Of a stretch of DNA of 64,000 nt, positions 53,460 through 62,771 are shown one piece after another. Origin of the DNA: G963662605 sp963662605 (GTDB lineage Bacteria > Bacteroidota > Ignavibacteria > Ignavibacteriales > Ignavibacteriaceae); the NCBI GenBank assembly GCA_963662605.1, contig OY759785.1:3286001-3350000 (forward strand). Direction: 5' to 3'. The position numbers and the translations under genes were made by a program. The notes under the pieces were generated by a model. That model was not told where the DNA came from. It saw nothing but the letters and a program-made list of their open reading frames with translations, and ran no database searches. Numbering within the stretch: position 1 is the first letter of the stretch; each line of letters begins with the position of its first letter.

Positions 53460-54458
53460 TTATGGTAATTTTCTTAAATACGTTTGCGTTAAAACGAGCT
53501 CAAGTAAAAGCAGTAAGCCCGCGGCAGCAGCCCAGGGATAGAATAATTCCTTTTTGCTTCTGTATGAAGTCACTTCAATTCTTGTTTTTTCAAGTTTATC
53601 AATCTCGCTGTAGATGCCTTCAAGCTTCTGATTTCCGGTAGCGCGGAAGTACTTTCCGCTTGTTGCTGCGGAAATATTTCTCAGCATTGTCTCATCTATT
53701 TCGACCGGCATCATCTGGTAACGAACACCAAACGGAGTCGGAACAGGATATGGTGCCATGCCAATTGTGCCGATTCCGATTGTATAAACTCGGATGCCGT
53801 AGGTTCTGGCAATTTCAGCAGCAGTCATGGGATCAACCTCACCGGCATTATTCACACCGTCGGTTAGCAGAATCATAACCTTGCTTTTTGCTTTACTGTC
53901 CTTCAAGCGGTTAACGCCGTTTGCAATAGCGTTACCTATCGCGGTACCGTCTTCAATCATACCGCTCTTGACTTCTCTCAGCAAGCCCTTTAATACAGTA
54001 TAGTCAATCGTAACCGGGCACTGGGTAAACGCTTCGCGTGAGAACACGACAAGTCCGATGCGATCCGAGAGCCTGCCGTCTATAAAACTCTGTGTTATTT
54101 TTTTAGCAGCTTCAATTCTGTTCGGCTTGAAATCCTCCGCGAGCATACTGCCCGAAAGATCGAGCACTAATACAATATCAATACCTTCGGTCGAAACATT
54201 CTCGCCGCTGTTAAAACTCTGGGGACGAGCCAATGCGACGGTAAGACAGAGAATGACAAGCGAGCGAATTATCATCGGAGCAAGAACCAACCGCTCTTTG
54301 AAGTTCTTTGTTTTATAATTTATCAATTTAAAATTCGAAAAGATAAATCCTGATTGCTTTTTTTCTCCCCGGTAAATATACCAGACGATCATTGCGGGGA
54401 TTGCAAGAAGCAAAAGAAAGAACCACGGATACGCGAAGGTAATATTAAAGAGCTTCAT
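53460..54458 (-). CDS. batA: BatA: VWA-domain membrane protein
   Basis: The 332-residue protein has an N-terminal membrane segment with the FAYPWFFLLLL motif. A VWA domain follows (MIDAS DLSGSM at about 98-103; FKPNRIEAAKKI), and a C-terminal hydrophobic segment (FYPWAAAAGLLLLLELVL). It is upstream of batB in the same operon. Bat proteins contribute to oxygen tolerance and envelope stress by an unknown mechanism. Confidence 0.93.
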   Translation of the reverse strand: MKLFNITFAYPWFFLLLLAIPAMIVWYIYRGEKKQSGFIFSNFKLINYKTKNFKERLVLAPMIIRSLVILCLTVALARPQSFNSGENVSTEGIDIVLVLDLSGSMLAEDFKPNRIEAAKKITQSFIDGRLSDRIGLVVFSREAFTQCPVTIDYTVLKGLLREVKSGMIEDGTAIGNAIANGVNRLKDSKAKSKVMILLTDGVNNAGEVDPMTAAEIARTYGIRVYTIGIGTIGMAPYPVPTPFGVRYQMMPVEIDETMLRNISAATSGKYFRATGNQKLEGIYSEIDKLEKTRIEVTSYRSKKELFYPWAAAAGLLLLLELVLTQTYLRKLP

Positions 54459-55386
54459 GCGCTCCTCCCTGCGGTTTCGCTTTCAAACGTTCCTTTTCAC
54501 CTTCAATAATCTTATACGCCTGTTCCATCATGACATTATTGATATGCGGCAGCGGTGTGAACTTTGCAAATTTCACCATATCGGCGTTTGATAAAAATTC
54601 ATCCGTTGTAGAAATCAATTCCCATGGGGCATTAGCATTTTTCAGATGGACAATAATTTCACCGGATGTTTCTTCCAATGCCGGGAAATGAAATACGGTT
54701 TCAAAATATCTGCGAATAATATCGGTGATTTCGGAGTGATACTCTTTTATCTGTCCCGCCTGCCAAAGTTTCTTATCTTCCAATTCCTTTAACCGCTCAT
54801 AGGCAAGTTCATAAGGTGTTTTGATGATAACCGGTTCGGCTTTCACGTTTGTTTTCTTCTTGAAATATTCAAGATAAACCTGATACCCGGCAAATCCGGA
54901 AGCTACAATGATAAGAACAATAATGAGAAGCATCAGCCATTTGTAAGGCTCTCTGACCGGTGCTTTAATATCTTTAATCTCCGCAGAGGTATCAACTGCG
55001 ATTCTTCGTATAGTAAGATACAGGGAATCGGTTTTTAGGCTGTAGTGTGCCGTATCTTTATTAACAGTATAAGGAATGCTGAAAGAATGTAGATAAAAAT
55101 CGGCAGAGTCATACGCCGCGAATGTAAATCTATATTCTGATTCTGTTCTTCCGTCGGAGAGCGTTTTGGTAACGACGGTATCCTTACTGATGTATTCAAG
55201 AGGGGCAAGAGAATCCTTAATTGCCGGGAACGTGTATTTTACATCAGAAGTATTTGTAACAGTAACGAACAGTTTTACATAATCGCCGATAAGATACTGT
55301 CGTGAATCTGTTTTAACCTTAACAGAAATCGGTTGTGCATATATCAATGAAACTGCTAAAAGACAGAATACGAATATCTTTTTCAT
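54445..55386 (-). CDS. Bat-operon membrane protein of unknown function
   Basis: The 313-residue protein has a signal peptide (ending LIYAQ) and a beta-rich periplasmic part (about 20-150; ISVKVKTDSRQYLIGDYVKLFVTVTN) resembling one BatD Ig-like domain. A single membrane segment follows (about 155-178; WLMLLIIVLIIVASGF), then a cytoplasmic helical domain of about 130 residues. It overlaps batA by 14 bp and the DUF58 gene by 1 bp. The same layout occurs in related bat operons; its role is unknown. Confidence 0.8.
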   Translation of the reverse strand: MKKIFVFCLLAVSLIYAQPISVKVKTDSRQYLIGDYVKLFVTVTNTSDVKYTFPAIKDSLAPLEYISKDTVVTKTLSDGRTESEYRFTFAAYDSADFYLHSFSIPYTVNKDTAHYSLKTDSLYLTIRRIAVDTSAEIKDIKAPVREPYKWLMLLIIVLIIVASGFAGYQVYLEYFKKKTNVKAEPVIIKTPYELAYERLKELEDKKLWQAGQIKEYHSEITDIIRRYFETVFHFPALEETSGEIIVHLKNANAPWELISTTDEFLSNADMVKFAKFTPLPHINNVMMEQAYKIIEGEKERLKAKPQGGAHEAL

Positions 55387-56276
55387 TACCAGCGTTTTGC
55401 CCGTTGTTTGAAAAACTGAATTAGAGGTTTGATATAGCTGAAATCATCTTTCACATCCGGTGTAGAGATCGTAACGCTGTCCAACTTGCTCGCGTTAAAG
55501 CTGCGCTTCATATCTGCCATATCGTCGGCAAGCCTGAATTGGAACAGCCGCTTGAATTGCGGATCGGACGTATCCATAAATCTGGTCTCACCTGTTTCCG
55601 GGTCAACGAATTTGATAAATCCCGACGGCGGGAAATCTTTTTCGCGCTCATCATTCAGTACAATCCCGACCAGATCATGCTTTCTGCCGACAATACGCAT
55701 GTTCTGTTCATATCCTTTATCCATGAAATCGGAAATGACAAACACAATGCTGCGCTTCTTGATGACTGAATTCAAATACTCAAGCGCACCCTGAATACTG
55801 GTGCCCTTGTGGGTAGGTTCAAAGCTGAGAATTTCACGAATGATACGCAGGATATGGGTCTTTTTCTTACCGGGCGGGATGAATTTTTCGATAACGTCAG
55901 TGAAAATAATGCATCCGACTTTATCGTTATTCTTCAACGCGGAAAAAGAAAGGATGGCGCTGATTTCAGCGGCGATATCCCGTTTAGTTTTCTTCTTGCT
56001 TCCGAAATCCTGTGAGCCGCTCATATCTATAAGCAGCATCAAAGTCAATTCGCGTTCTTCTTCGAACACCTTGATAAAGGGATGCCCTAAACGAGCGGTT
56101 ACGTTCCAATCAATGTTTCGTATATCGTCGCCGATCTGATATTCCCGAACTTCCGAGAACTCCATTCCGCGTCCTTTGAACACCGAATGGTACTCGCCCG
56201 AAAATACCTGATTGACCAAGCCACGGGTAGTTATTTCCAACTCCCGCACCTTTTTAAATAATTCCTGATTCCTCAT
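55386..56276 (-). CDS. DUF58 protein of the Bat operon
   Basis: The 296-residue protein has the DUF58 signature (GRGMEFSEVREYQIGDDIRNIDWN) and a VWA-like fold (LMLLIDMSGSQDF; a degenerate MIDAS). It is cytoplasmic and paired with the MoxR ATPase, encoded 9 bp upstream, which is thought to act on VWA clients. It is coupled to the next gene by a 1-bp overlap. Confidence 0.92.
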   Translation of the reverse strand: MRNQELFKKVRELEITTRGLVNQVFSGEYHSVFKGRGMEFSEVREYQIGDDIRNIDWNVTARLGHPFIKVFEEERELTLMLLIDMSGSQDFGSKKKTKRDIAAEISAILSFSALKNNDKVGCIIFTDVIEKFIPPGKKKTHILRIIREILSFEPTHKGTSIQGALEYLNSVIKKRSIVFVISDFMDKGYEQNMRIVGRKHDLVGIVLNDEREKDFPPSGFIKFVDPETGETRFMDTSDPQFKRLFQFRLADDMADMKRSFNASKLDSVTISTPDVKDDFSYIKPLIQFFKQRAKRW

Positions 56277-56285
56277 AAGCGGTTA

Positions 56286-57269
56286 TTACGGAACTTCAAT
56301 AGTGTTTAAGATTTCCTGGATGATATTTTCCGTTGTCATTTCTTCGGCTTCCGCCTCATACGAAAGAGCAATACGATGACGCAGTACATCAAATGCAATT
56401 GTGCGTACATCTTCAGGAATAACATATCCTCTTCTTCTGATAAACGCCAAAGCACGGGCAGCTAATCCGAGGTTAATCGTTGCACGTGGTGAGGCACCGT
56501 AGGTAATGAGGTTTTCCAGCTTGCCTAACTTATACTCTTTAGGATTACGGGTTGCAAATACGATGTCAAGAATGTATCTCTCGATTTTTTCGTCAACGTA
56601 AATTTCCTGAATGAGTTCGCGTCCTTTGAGAATATCACTTGGAGAAATAACCGGATTAATCGCAGCGCCTTCCGGAGCCATATTCTGGCGCATGATTTTT
56701 AATTCTTCTTCGCGTGAAGGATAACCGATTTTCACTTTAAGCATAAAACGGTCAACCTGAGCTTCCGGAAGCGGATACGTACCTTCCTGTTCAATCGGGT
56801 TCTGAGTAGCAAGCACTAAGAACGGCTCCTGCAATTTGAATGTCTGTTCGCCGATGGTTATCTGGCGCTCCTGCATAGCTTCAAGCAAAGCACTCTGCAC
56901 TTTGGCAGGGGCACGGTTAATTTCATCGGCAAGAATGAAATTCGAAAAGATAGGGCCTTTCTTGATGAGGAAGTTTCCATCTTTCTGGTTATAAATTTGA
57001 GTACCGATCAAATCCGCAGGGAGCAAATCGGGAGTGAACTGAATCCTTCTGAACTCAGCCTTCATCGCAGCGGAAAGTGATTTAATTGCAAGGGTTTTTG
57101 CCAATCCCGGCACGCCTTCAAGAAGCACATGGCCGTTTCCGAGAAGTCCGATAACTAACCGCTCAACCATCATCTTTTGACCGACGATAGTCTTACTTAT
57201 TTCGGTCATCAGCAGGTCAATAAAAGCCGATTCATTCTTTATTTTTTCATTTAAGGCACTAATATCCAC
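56286..57269 (-). CDS. moxR: MoxR family AAA+ ATPase
   Basis: The start is likely GTG 57269 (VDISALNEKIKN), with a GAGG ribosome site 8 nt upstream; the frame continues to 57320 without support. The 327-residue protein has Walker A GHVLLEGVPGLAKT, Walker B ADEINRAPAKVQSALLEAM, sensor 1 LATQNPIEQEGTYPLPEAQ and the C-terminal DVRTIAFDVLRHRI. It chaperones maturation of VWA complexes such as BatA/B and leads the operon. Confidence 0.94.
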   Translation of the reverse strand: MDISALNEKIKNESAFIDLLMTEISKTIVGQKMMVERLVIGLLGNGHVLLEGVPGLAKTLAIKSLSAAMKAEFRRIQFTPDLLPADLIGTQIYNQKDGNFLIKKGPIFSNFILADEINRAPAKVQSALLEAMQERQITIGEQTFKLQEPFLVLATQNPIEQEGTYPLPEAQVDRFMLKVKIGYPSREEELKIMRQNMAPEGAAINPVISPSDILKGRELIQEIYVDEKIERYILDIVFATRNPKEYKLGKLENLITYGASPRATINLGLAARALAFIRRRGYVIPEDVRTIAFDVLRHRIALSYEAEAEEMTTENIIQEILNTIEVP

Positions 57270-57349
57270 GTTATATACCTCGTTTTTGTTAAACTGTTGG
57301 AATCCGTTGTTTAGACGCAAAAAATCTAAAAAAGGTTGCGAAGAAAATT

Positions 57350-57377
57350 AAAAAAGCCGTCCCGATGGAGACGGCTT
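57350..57377 (-). terminator. Terminator of efp
   Basis: An 8-bp stem (57354-57361 with 57370-57377) is followed by a run of U on the minus strand, 20 bp past the efp stop. It separates efp from the Bat operon. Confidence 0.8.
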
Positions 57378-57396
57378 CTACTAAAAAAAACCAGAA

Positions 57397-57957
57397 TTAC
57401 TTTACGCGTTCTACGTAATCCCCGGTTCGGGTATCAATCTTAAGTTTTGTACCGATATTAACAAACAAAGGCACCATGACGGTAGCTCCCGTCTCAACCG
57501 TGGCAGGTTTCAACGTATTGGAAACCGTATCGCCCTTTAAGCCCGGTTCGGTCATAGTTACTTCCAGAACAACGAAGACCGGCATTTCAACTGCGATGAT
57601 CTTTGTCCCGTCAAAAAGGATGTCAATATTAGTATTTTCTTTAAGGAATTTCTCGCCTTCGCCGATAACTTCGGGGGCTAAATTGAATTGGTCGTAAGTT
57701 TCACTATCCATGACGACAAAATCAGCGCCTTCGCGATACAAATACTGGCAGGTTTTTCTTTCAACACGAATCTGATCAATGCTTTCGCCCGCGCGGAATC
57801 TGTTCTCAATAACTTTGCCGGATTTTAAACTCTTTAATTTTGCCCGTACAAATGCACGCCAGTTACCCGGGTTAACATGTTGAAATTCAACGAGAGTCCA
57901 TAATTCATTGTTCCAACGGATAACCATACCCGGACGAAAATCAGCGGTTGATGCCAT
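57397..57957 (-). CDS. efp: Translation elongation factor P with Asn at the modified-lysine position
   Basis: The 186-residue protein has the three beta-barrel (KOW/OB/OB) EF-P fold and normal length. It relieves stalling at polyproline. The loop that normally carries the modified Lys (PGKGGAF in E. coli K34 context) reads PGNWRAFVRAKLK, so the tip residue is Asn and there is no Lys to carry beta-lysyl or rhamnosyl groups. No epmA or earP gene is adjacent. A similar unmodified loop occurs in some other phyla. The domain fold is otherwise complete. Confidence 0.95.
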   Translation of the reverse strand: MASTADFRPGMVIRWNNELWTLVEFQHVNPGNWRAFVRAKLKSLKSGKVIENRFRAGESIDQIRVERKTCQYLYREGADFVVMDSETYDQFNLAPEVIGEGEKFLKENTNIDILFDGTKIIAVEMPVFVVLEVTMTEPGLKGDTVSNTLKPATVETGATVMVPLFVNIGTKLKIDTRTGDYVERVK

Positions 57958-58143
57958 AAACTTGTATTCCTTTAAACCATAACTAAATTATTATAAACAG
58001 TAAATTTACGGAAAAAATCCCAAAAAGGAAAAGTCGACAAGATTAGCATTTTTGAGTGCTAAAAAGGCCTATTAATTTCATAAAATTAGCATCATTCGAG
58101 GATTTTTCTATATTACATTTTTGGAATAATATTATTTAGAGTT

Positions 58144-58587
58144 ATGAGTAAAGATTACGACCCGAGAATGCACACTGCCGAGCACATTCTCAATCAGACG
58201 ATGTGCAGAATGTTTCAGACCGGCAGGGCTTTCAGCGCACACATAGAGAAAAAGAAATCCAAATGCGACTATCACTTCACCAGAAATCTGACTGAAGAAG
58301 AGATAGCCGGTCTGGAAAAGAGTATAAACGATATTATAAAAGCCAACATGCCGGTTACTGCTGAGTTCATGCCGCGCTCAGAAGCGGAAAAGATTTTCAA
58401 TCTCGGCAGATTGCCTGACGATGCAGGTGATCCCCTGCGCATTATCAGAGTCGGTGAATATGACGCTTGCCCCTGCATCGGCCCGCATGTAGCAGCATCG
58501 GGTGAGATCGGCGGAATTAAGGTGATTTCATCTTCATTTGAGAATGATGTGCTGAGATTGCGGTTTAAACTAACAGAAGGTGTATAA
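58144..58587 (+). CDS. AlaX-like trans-editing protein (tRNA SAD domain)
   Basis: The 147-residue protein is a stand-alone second additional domain (SAD) of alanyl/threonyl-tRNA synthetases. It has the zinc motifs HxxxH (His10, His14) and CxxxH (Cys111, His115). It lacks the glycine-rich AlaRS aminoacylation module, so it is a small AlaX-like form. AlaX proteins clear mischarged Ser- or Gly-tRNA(Ala); the target here is inferred. Confidence 0.88.
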   Translation: MSKDYDPRMHTAEHILNQTMCRMFQTGRAFSAHIEKKKSKCDYHFTRNLTEEEIAGLEKSINDIIKANMPVTAEFMPRSEAEKIFNLGRLPDDAGDPLRIIRVGEYDACPCIGPHVAASGEIGGIKVISSSFENDVLRLRFKLTEGV

Positions 58588-58594
58588 ACCTATT

Positions 58595-58624
58595 CCCAAC
58601 CCATACGTTAACGTATGGGTTGGG
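58595..58624. repeat. Perfect 30-bp palindrome, family A
   Basis: The 15-bp arms are exact reverse complements around GTTAAC (58607-58612). The core AACCCATnnGTTAACnnATGGGTT is shared with the palindrome at 2232-2269, with compensating substitutions. Confidence 0.85.
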
Positions 58625-58719
58625 TAGTAAAGTATGGCCTTTTGGGGCTCCGGTTGAGTTATTCCATTGAATTCCCTAACTTAAATTTTAGTTTTTTAGA
58701 ATTAAGAGCATTTTTCAAA

Positions 58720-60057
58720 ATGGATCCGATTCCTTTTATTCATGTTGGCATTGTGAAGGCAAAAAAAATCACGTTCGTGTTGTTCGGTGATTTTTCGTCG
58801 TCGCTGACGCAGAAATCGGTAAATGGAATCTGTCAGGCAGAACTAAAAAACGGCAAAATCGTCTGTAGCATCTCCGGCCAAAAAATCGAATCAACAAAAG
58901 AGCTTTATTTCTCCCCCTCAACTCCCCATTCAGAATATTTTTCCATCAAAGACGTTATCATAGGCTCTCAGTTTCATTGGGAACGCAAAGAAAAACAAAG
59001 CTTTCGCGGTTCACTCAAGATAATTATTGATAACGACTCTCTGTGGGCTATTAACATAGTTTCTGTAGAAGATTATTTGCAAAGTGTTATCTCCTCGGAG
59101 ATGAGTCCCAAAAGCAGTATACACCTGCTCAAAGCACACGCCGTAATATCAAGAAGCTGGCTGCTTGCGCAAATTGAGCGTGAGAAGAATTCGCAGGGTG
59201 CGGCAAGTACTATCGGTAAAGATACACCGGAAGAAATCAGCAAATGGTACGGACGCGAAGACCATACGCTTTTTGACGTTTGCGCTGATGACCACTGCCA
59301 ACGGTATCAGGGTATTACCAAAATCCATACGGATACAGCAATGCAGGCAGTTGGCGAGACATACGGTCTTGTTATTGAAAGCAACGGTAAGATTTGCGAT
59401 GCCCGTTTCTCAAAATCATGCGGCGGAATAACCGAGGCTTATGAAAATGTCTGGGATAATCAGCGTTTTGAATACCTGTCATCAGTCAGCGATTATAAGT
59501 TTCCGCAGGATGATTATAATCTCGACTTAAAAATCGAAAAGAATGCCGAAGCATGGATCAAGGGTTCGCCGCATGCTTTCTGTAATACGAATGATAAAAA
59601 AATCCTTGAGCAGATACTCCTTGAATTCGATCAGGAGACAAAGGATTTTTACCGCTGGAGCGTTACATATGCTCAGGACGACCTCTCAAGATTAATCACC
59701 GCGAAAACCGGATTTGATTTCGGAAACATTGTGGATTTAATTCCCCTTGAACGGGGCAACAGCGGGCGGTTGATCAAATTGAAAATTGTCGGAACAAAAA
59801 AAGAATTGATCGTCGGCAAAGAACTTGAAATACGCAGAATTCTTTCCAAGTCACATCTCTATAGTAGTGCATTCATTGTTGAAAAGCGGGATATGAAAGA
59901 CAATATTCCGGCTAAGTTCGTTATTCGTGGAGCCGGATGGGGTCATGGAGTCGGCTTATGCCAAATCGGTGCGGCTGTTATGGCTGAACGGGGGTACTTC
60001 TTCGATGAAATTTTGCTGCATTACTACAAAGACGCTCAAATCACAAAAATTTATTAA
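58720..60057 (+). CDS. SpoIID/LytB domain protein
   Basis: ATG at 58720 (MDPIPFIHVGI) gives 445 residues; the frame opens earlier but lacks a ribosome site. The SpoIID fold is shown by SVEDYLQSVISSEMSPKSSIHLLKAHAVISRSWLL and the C-terminal GAGWGHGVGLCQIGAAVMAERG motif with its catalytic-type residues. SpoIID is a lytic transglycosylase that acts on denuded peptidoglycan. The N-terminal 130 residues may bind the wall. No clear signal peptide is visible. Confidence 0.87.
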   Translation: MDPIPFIHVGIVKAKKITFVLFGDFSSSLTQKSVNGICQAELKNGKIVCSISGQKIESTKELYFSPSTPHSEYFSIKDVIIGSQFHWERKEKQSFRGSLKIIIDNDSLWAINIVSVEDYLQSVISSEMSPKSSIHLLKAHAVISRSWLLAQIEREKNSQGAASTIGKDTPEEISKWYGREDHTLFDVCADDHCQRYQGITKIHTDTAMQAVGETYGLVIESNGKICDARFSKSCGGITEAYENVWDNQRFEYLSSVSDYKFPQDDYNLDLKIEKNAEAWIKGSPHAFCNTNDKKILEQILLEFDQETKDFYRWSVTYAQDDLSRLITAKTGFDFGNIVDLIPLERGNSGRLIKLKIVGTKKELIVGKELEIRRILSKSHLYSSAFIVEKRDMKDNIPAKFVIRGAGWGHGVGLCQIGAAVMAERGYFFDEILLHYYKDAQITKIY

Positions 60058-60071
60058 GCCGCTGCCGCAAT

Positions 60072-61193
60072 ATGAAAATCCTATATTCGTGTCTTTCGCA
60101 AAGCTGGGGTGGAATGGAAATGTTTACCATTACCGCTATCCATCAGCTTAAAAAGCGTGGACACGATGTCGAACTTCTTTGCTATCTCGATTCACGCATA
60201 CATACACAAGCGTCCGGCGAAGGAATAATAGTTCACCCGGTAAAAGCGAAAGGATATTTTCACCCGCTGGTTTCGTGGAAGATTGCTAAGCTGATAAGCG
60301 AGGGTGAGTTTGATTTGATACACACTCAGGCATCTAAGGATTTATGGGTATTAGTGCCCGCGAAAAAGCTTTCTTTGACCGGCATACCGTTGCTGTTAAC
60401 AAAACAGGTTGGGTCATTTATCGTCAAAAAAGATTTGCTGCATCAATTTATTTATCGCAACGTTAATTATGCCCTTGCGATAAGCGAAGTTATAAAACAG
60501 AATCTTCTCGACACATGCCCGCTGAAAGAATCGCAAATCCTGCTTTTGCATAACGGCATTGATACGCAAAAGTTTAATCCGGCACTCTTCTCAAAACCGG
60601 AGGTACGTTCAGAATTCGGATTCAAAGATGAGAATATAGTCATCGGCATGATGGCAAGATTTTCCCGGGGCAAAGGACATGAAGAGTTCTTGAAAGCGAT
60701 GTCCATTCTGGAGAAGAAATACCCGGCAGTAAAGGGGTTGATTGTCGGTGAGGCAAGCCGCGGTGAAGATACATATGCAGATTCAATTAAACAGCTCGCG
60801 AAAGAGCTGAATCTGACTAACGTTATTTTTGCCGGGTTCAGAAAAGATACCGCTCGCGTATTTTCGGCAATGGATATTTTTGCTTTTCCTTCACATTCGG
60901 AAGCATTCGGCATTTCGCTGGTAGAAGCGATGTCAATGGCAGTCCCGTCGGTATGTACAAATTCAGATGGTGTGCTTGATATTACAGTTGATGGCGAGAC
61001 CGGATACTTTTTTCAAAAGCAAAACGAAGTTGATTTGGCGGAAAAACTGGAAAGGCTTATTGTCTCACCGGAGAAGAGAAAACTGTTCGGTGAAAATGCC
61101 AGGAAAAGAGCTGAAAATTATTTTGATTTGGAATATCTTACCGAGAAAGTCATCGCGATTTACAATCAGGCAGTCCCGAGAAGAAAAAAATAG
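60072..61193 (+). CDS. GT4 family glycosyltransferase
   Basis: The 373-residue GT-B fold protein has the N-terminal SQSWGGMEMF loop and the GT4 core GMMARFSRGKGHEEFLKAM (about 196-215). The E-x7-E motif is in FAFPSHSEAFGISLVEAMSMAVPSV. It transfers a sugar from a nucleotide donor, probably to a lipopolysaccharide or glycan acceptor; the sugar is unknown. It starts 14 bp after the SpoIID gene and ends directly against the convergent NlpC gene. Confidence 0.92.
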   Translation: MKILYSCLSQSWGGMEMFTITAIHQLKKRGHDVELLCYLDSRIHTQASGEGIIVHPVKAKGYFHPLVSWKIAKLISEGEFDLIHTQASKDLWVLVPAKKLSLTGIPLLLTKQVGSFIVKKDLLHQFIYRNVNYALAISEVIKQNLLDTCPLKESQILLLHNGIDTQKFNPALFSKPEVRSEFGFKDENIVIGMMARFSRGKGHEEFLKAMSILEKKYPAVKGLIVGEASRGEDTYADSIKQLAKELNLTNVIFAGFRKDTARVFSAMDIFAFPSHSEAFGISLVEAMSMAVPSVCTNSDGVLDITVDGETGYFFQKQNEVDLAEKLERLIVSPEKRKLFGENARKRAENYFDLEYLTEKVIAIYNQAVPRRKK

Positions 61194-61913
61194 TTATCTT
61201 TTCTCAGCTGATGCATCAATATTCAGAATGTGCCTGCCGCCCATATACTTCCGGTTATAATAGTCATCATCCAACGACGAAATGCTTACACCAACGCTGC
61301 TGCTCGCGTGCACGAACTTCCCTTCGCCAATATAAATACCAACGTGACCGGGACGAACTCTACGACGCGTATTAAAGAATACCAAATCGCCGAACTTAAG
61401 ATTCTCGCGTTCATCTACAACATCACCAACCTGATACTGCTCACGTGCAGAACGTGGTAACGCAACACTAAATGCCTGCTGATATACATTCATGGTGAAA
61501 CCGGAGCAGTCAATGCCATCAAGTGAAGAACCGCCGTATTGATACTGCGTGTCCTTATACTTAATGATCGCCATAGTAACGCCCTCAACGAGATTGGCGA
61601 AGTTGGCGCCCAGTCCAAGATTAGCGGAAGAATTTTGCAGATTTGCAAGCGATTGCTGCAGGTCGTATTTAGGAGCCTTCTGGGCTTCTTTATCAACCAT
61701 AACCTCATCGGGATCGTTTGCATCTGACAGCGTGTCGTTGGCGGCATAACTTGTATCAGGCTGAACCTGCGTGTGTTTTGCCTTGACTTTGGATTTTGTT
61801 TCGACTGCTTCTTCCTTGCCGTAACGCTTGGCGGCACTAGAAGCAGAACAGCCGGAGAAGAATAAACCTGCTCCGGCTATAGTAAAAATAATAATAAAGA
61901 AATACGATTTCAT
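61194..61913 (-). CDS. NlpC/P60 lipoprotein endopeptidase
   Basis: The 239-residue protein has a lipobox (LFFSGCSAS, Cys22). A linker with charged, low-complexity residues precedes the NlpC/P60 domain (about 115-232). The catalytic set is Cys136 (DGIDCSGF), His190 (RPGHVGIYIG) and His202 (KFVHASS). It cleaves peptide stems of peptidoglycan. It lies 3 bp past the rpoD stop, so the two may share an operon. Confidence 0.93.
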   Translation of the reverse strand: MKSYFFIIIFTIAGAGLFFSGCSASSAAKRYGKEEAVETKSKVKAKHTQVQPDTSYAANDTLSDANDPDEVMVDKEAQKAPKYDLQQSLANLQNSSANLGLGANFANLVEGVTMAIIKYKDTQYQYGGSSLDGIDCSGFTMNVYQQAFSVALPRSAREQYQVGDVVDERENLKFGDLVFFNTRRRVRPGHVGIYIGEGKFVHASSSVGVSISSLDDDYYNRKYMGGRHILNIDASAEKR

Positions 61914-61916
61914 CGT

Positions 61917-62771
61917 CTATCCGAGATAAGCGCGTAAGTTCTTGCTTCTCGAAGCATGACGTAATCTGCGAATAGCTTTTTCTTTAATTTGGCGGACACG
62001 CTCTCTTGTTAAATTAAAGCGTTCGCCGATTTCTTCAAGGGTAAGTGAATGTTCTTTATTTAATCCGAAATACAATCTGATAACTTCAGCTTCACGTTCG
62101 GTCAGAGTCGAAAGAGCTCTTTCAATTTCCATCTTCAGTGATTCGGTCATCAGTTTAAAATCAGGAGTAGGCTGCTGATCGTTCTGTAAAACGTCGAGCA
62201 AGCGGTTGTCTTCGCCCTGTGCAAAAGGCGCATCCATAGAAACGTGACGGCCTGAAATTTTCAGAGTATCTGCAACTTCATTAACATCCATTTCAAGTTC
62301 AACGGCAAGTTCAGCAGCACTTGGTTCTCTTTCAAGTTCCTGTTCCATGTTGCTATATGCTTTACCGATTTTGTTCAATGCACCAACACGGTTCAGCGGA
62401 AGGCGGACAATACGTGACTGCTCGGCAAGTGCCTGAAGAATGGATTGACGAATCCACCATACTGCGTATGAAATAAATTTGAAACCACGGGTTTCGTCAA
62501 ATCTCTTTGCGGCTTTGATAAGTCCCAGATTTCCCTCGTTAATTAAATCGCCGAGAGAAAGTCCCTGATTCTGATACTGCTTTGCAACGCTAACCACGAA
62601 ACGCAGGTTCGCTTTTGTAAGTGATTCCAGAGCGGACTGATCACCTTTCTTAATACGTATAGCAAGCTCAATCTCTTGTTCAGGAGTTAAAAGATCAACT
62701 TTACCGATTTCCTGTAAATACTTATCAAGTGACTGGCTTTCGCGATTTGTATATTGTTTTGTAATTCTCAC
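61917..62771 (-). CDS. rpoD: Primary sigma factor RpoD, short form
   Basis: The 284-residue protein has sigma-70 region 1.2 (DKYLQEIGKVDLLTPEQE), region 2 (NLGLIKAAKRFDETRGFKFISYAVWWIRQSI), region 3 (about 130-205) and region 4 (SLTLEEIGERFNLTRERVRQIKEKAIRRLRH). It has no acidic region 1.1, as expected for the Bacteroidota RpoD. The ATG at 62771 overlaps the upstream EutN/CcmL gene stop by 4 bp, which is an odd pairing. The rpoD start is therefore translationally coupled to a shell protein. Confidence 0.96.
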   Translation of the reverse strand: MRITKQYTNRESQSLDKYLQEIGKVDLLTPEQEIELAIRIKKGDQSALESLTKANLRFVVSVAKQYQNQGLSLGDLINEGNLGLIKAAKRFDETRGFKFISYAVWWIRQSILQALAEQSRIVRLPLNRVGALNKIGKAYSNMEQELEREPSAAELAVELEMDVNEVADTLKISGRHVSMDAPFAQGEDNRLLDVLQNDQQPTPDFKLMTESLKMEIERALSTLTEREAEVIRLYFGLNKEHSLTLEEIGERFNLTRERVRQIKEKAIRRLRHASRSKNLRAYLG

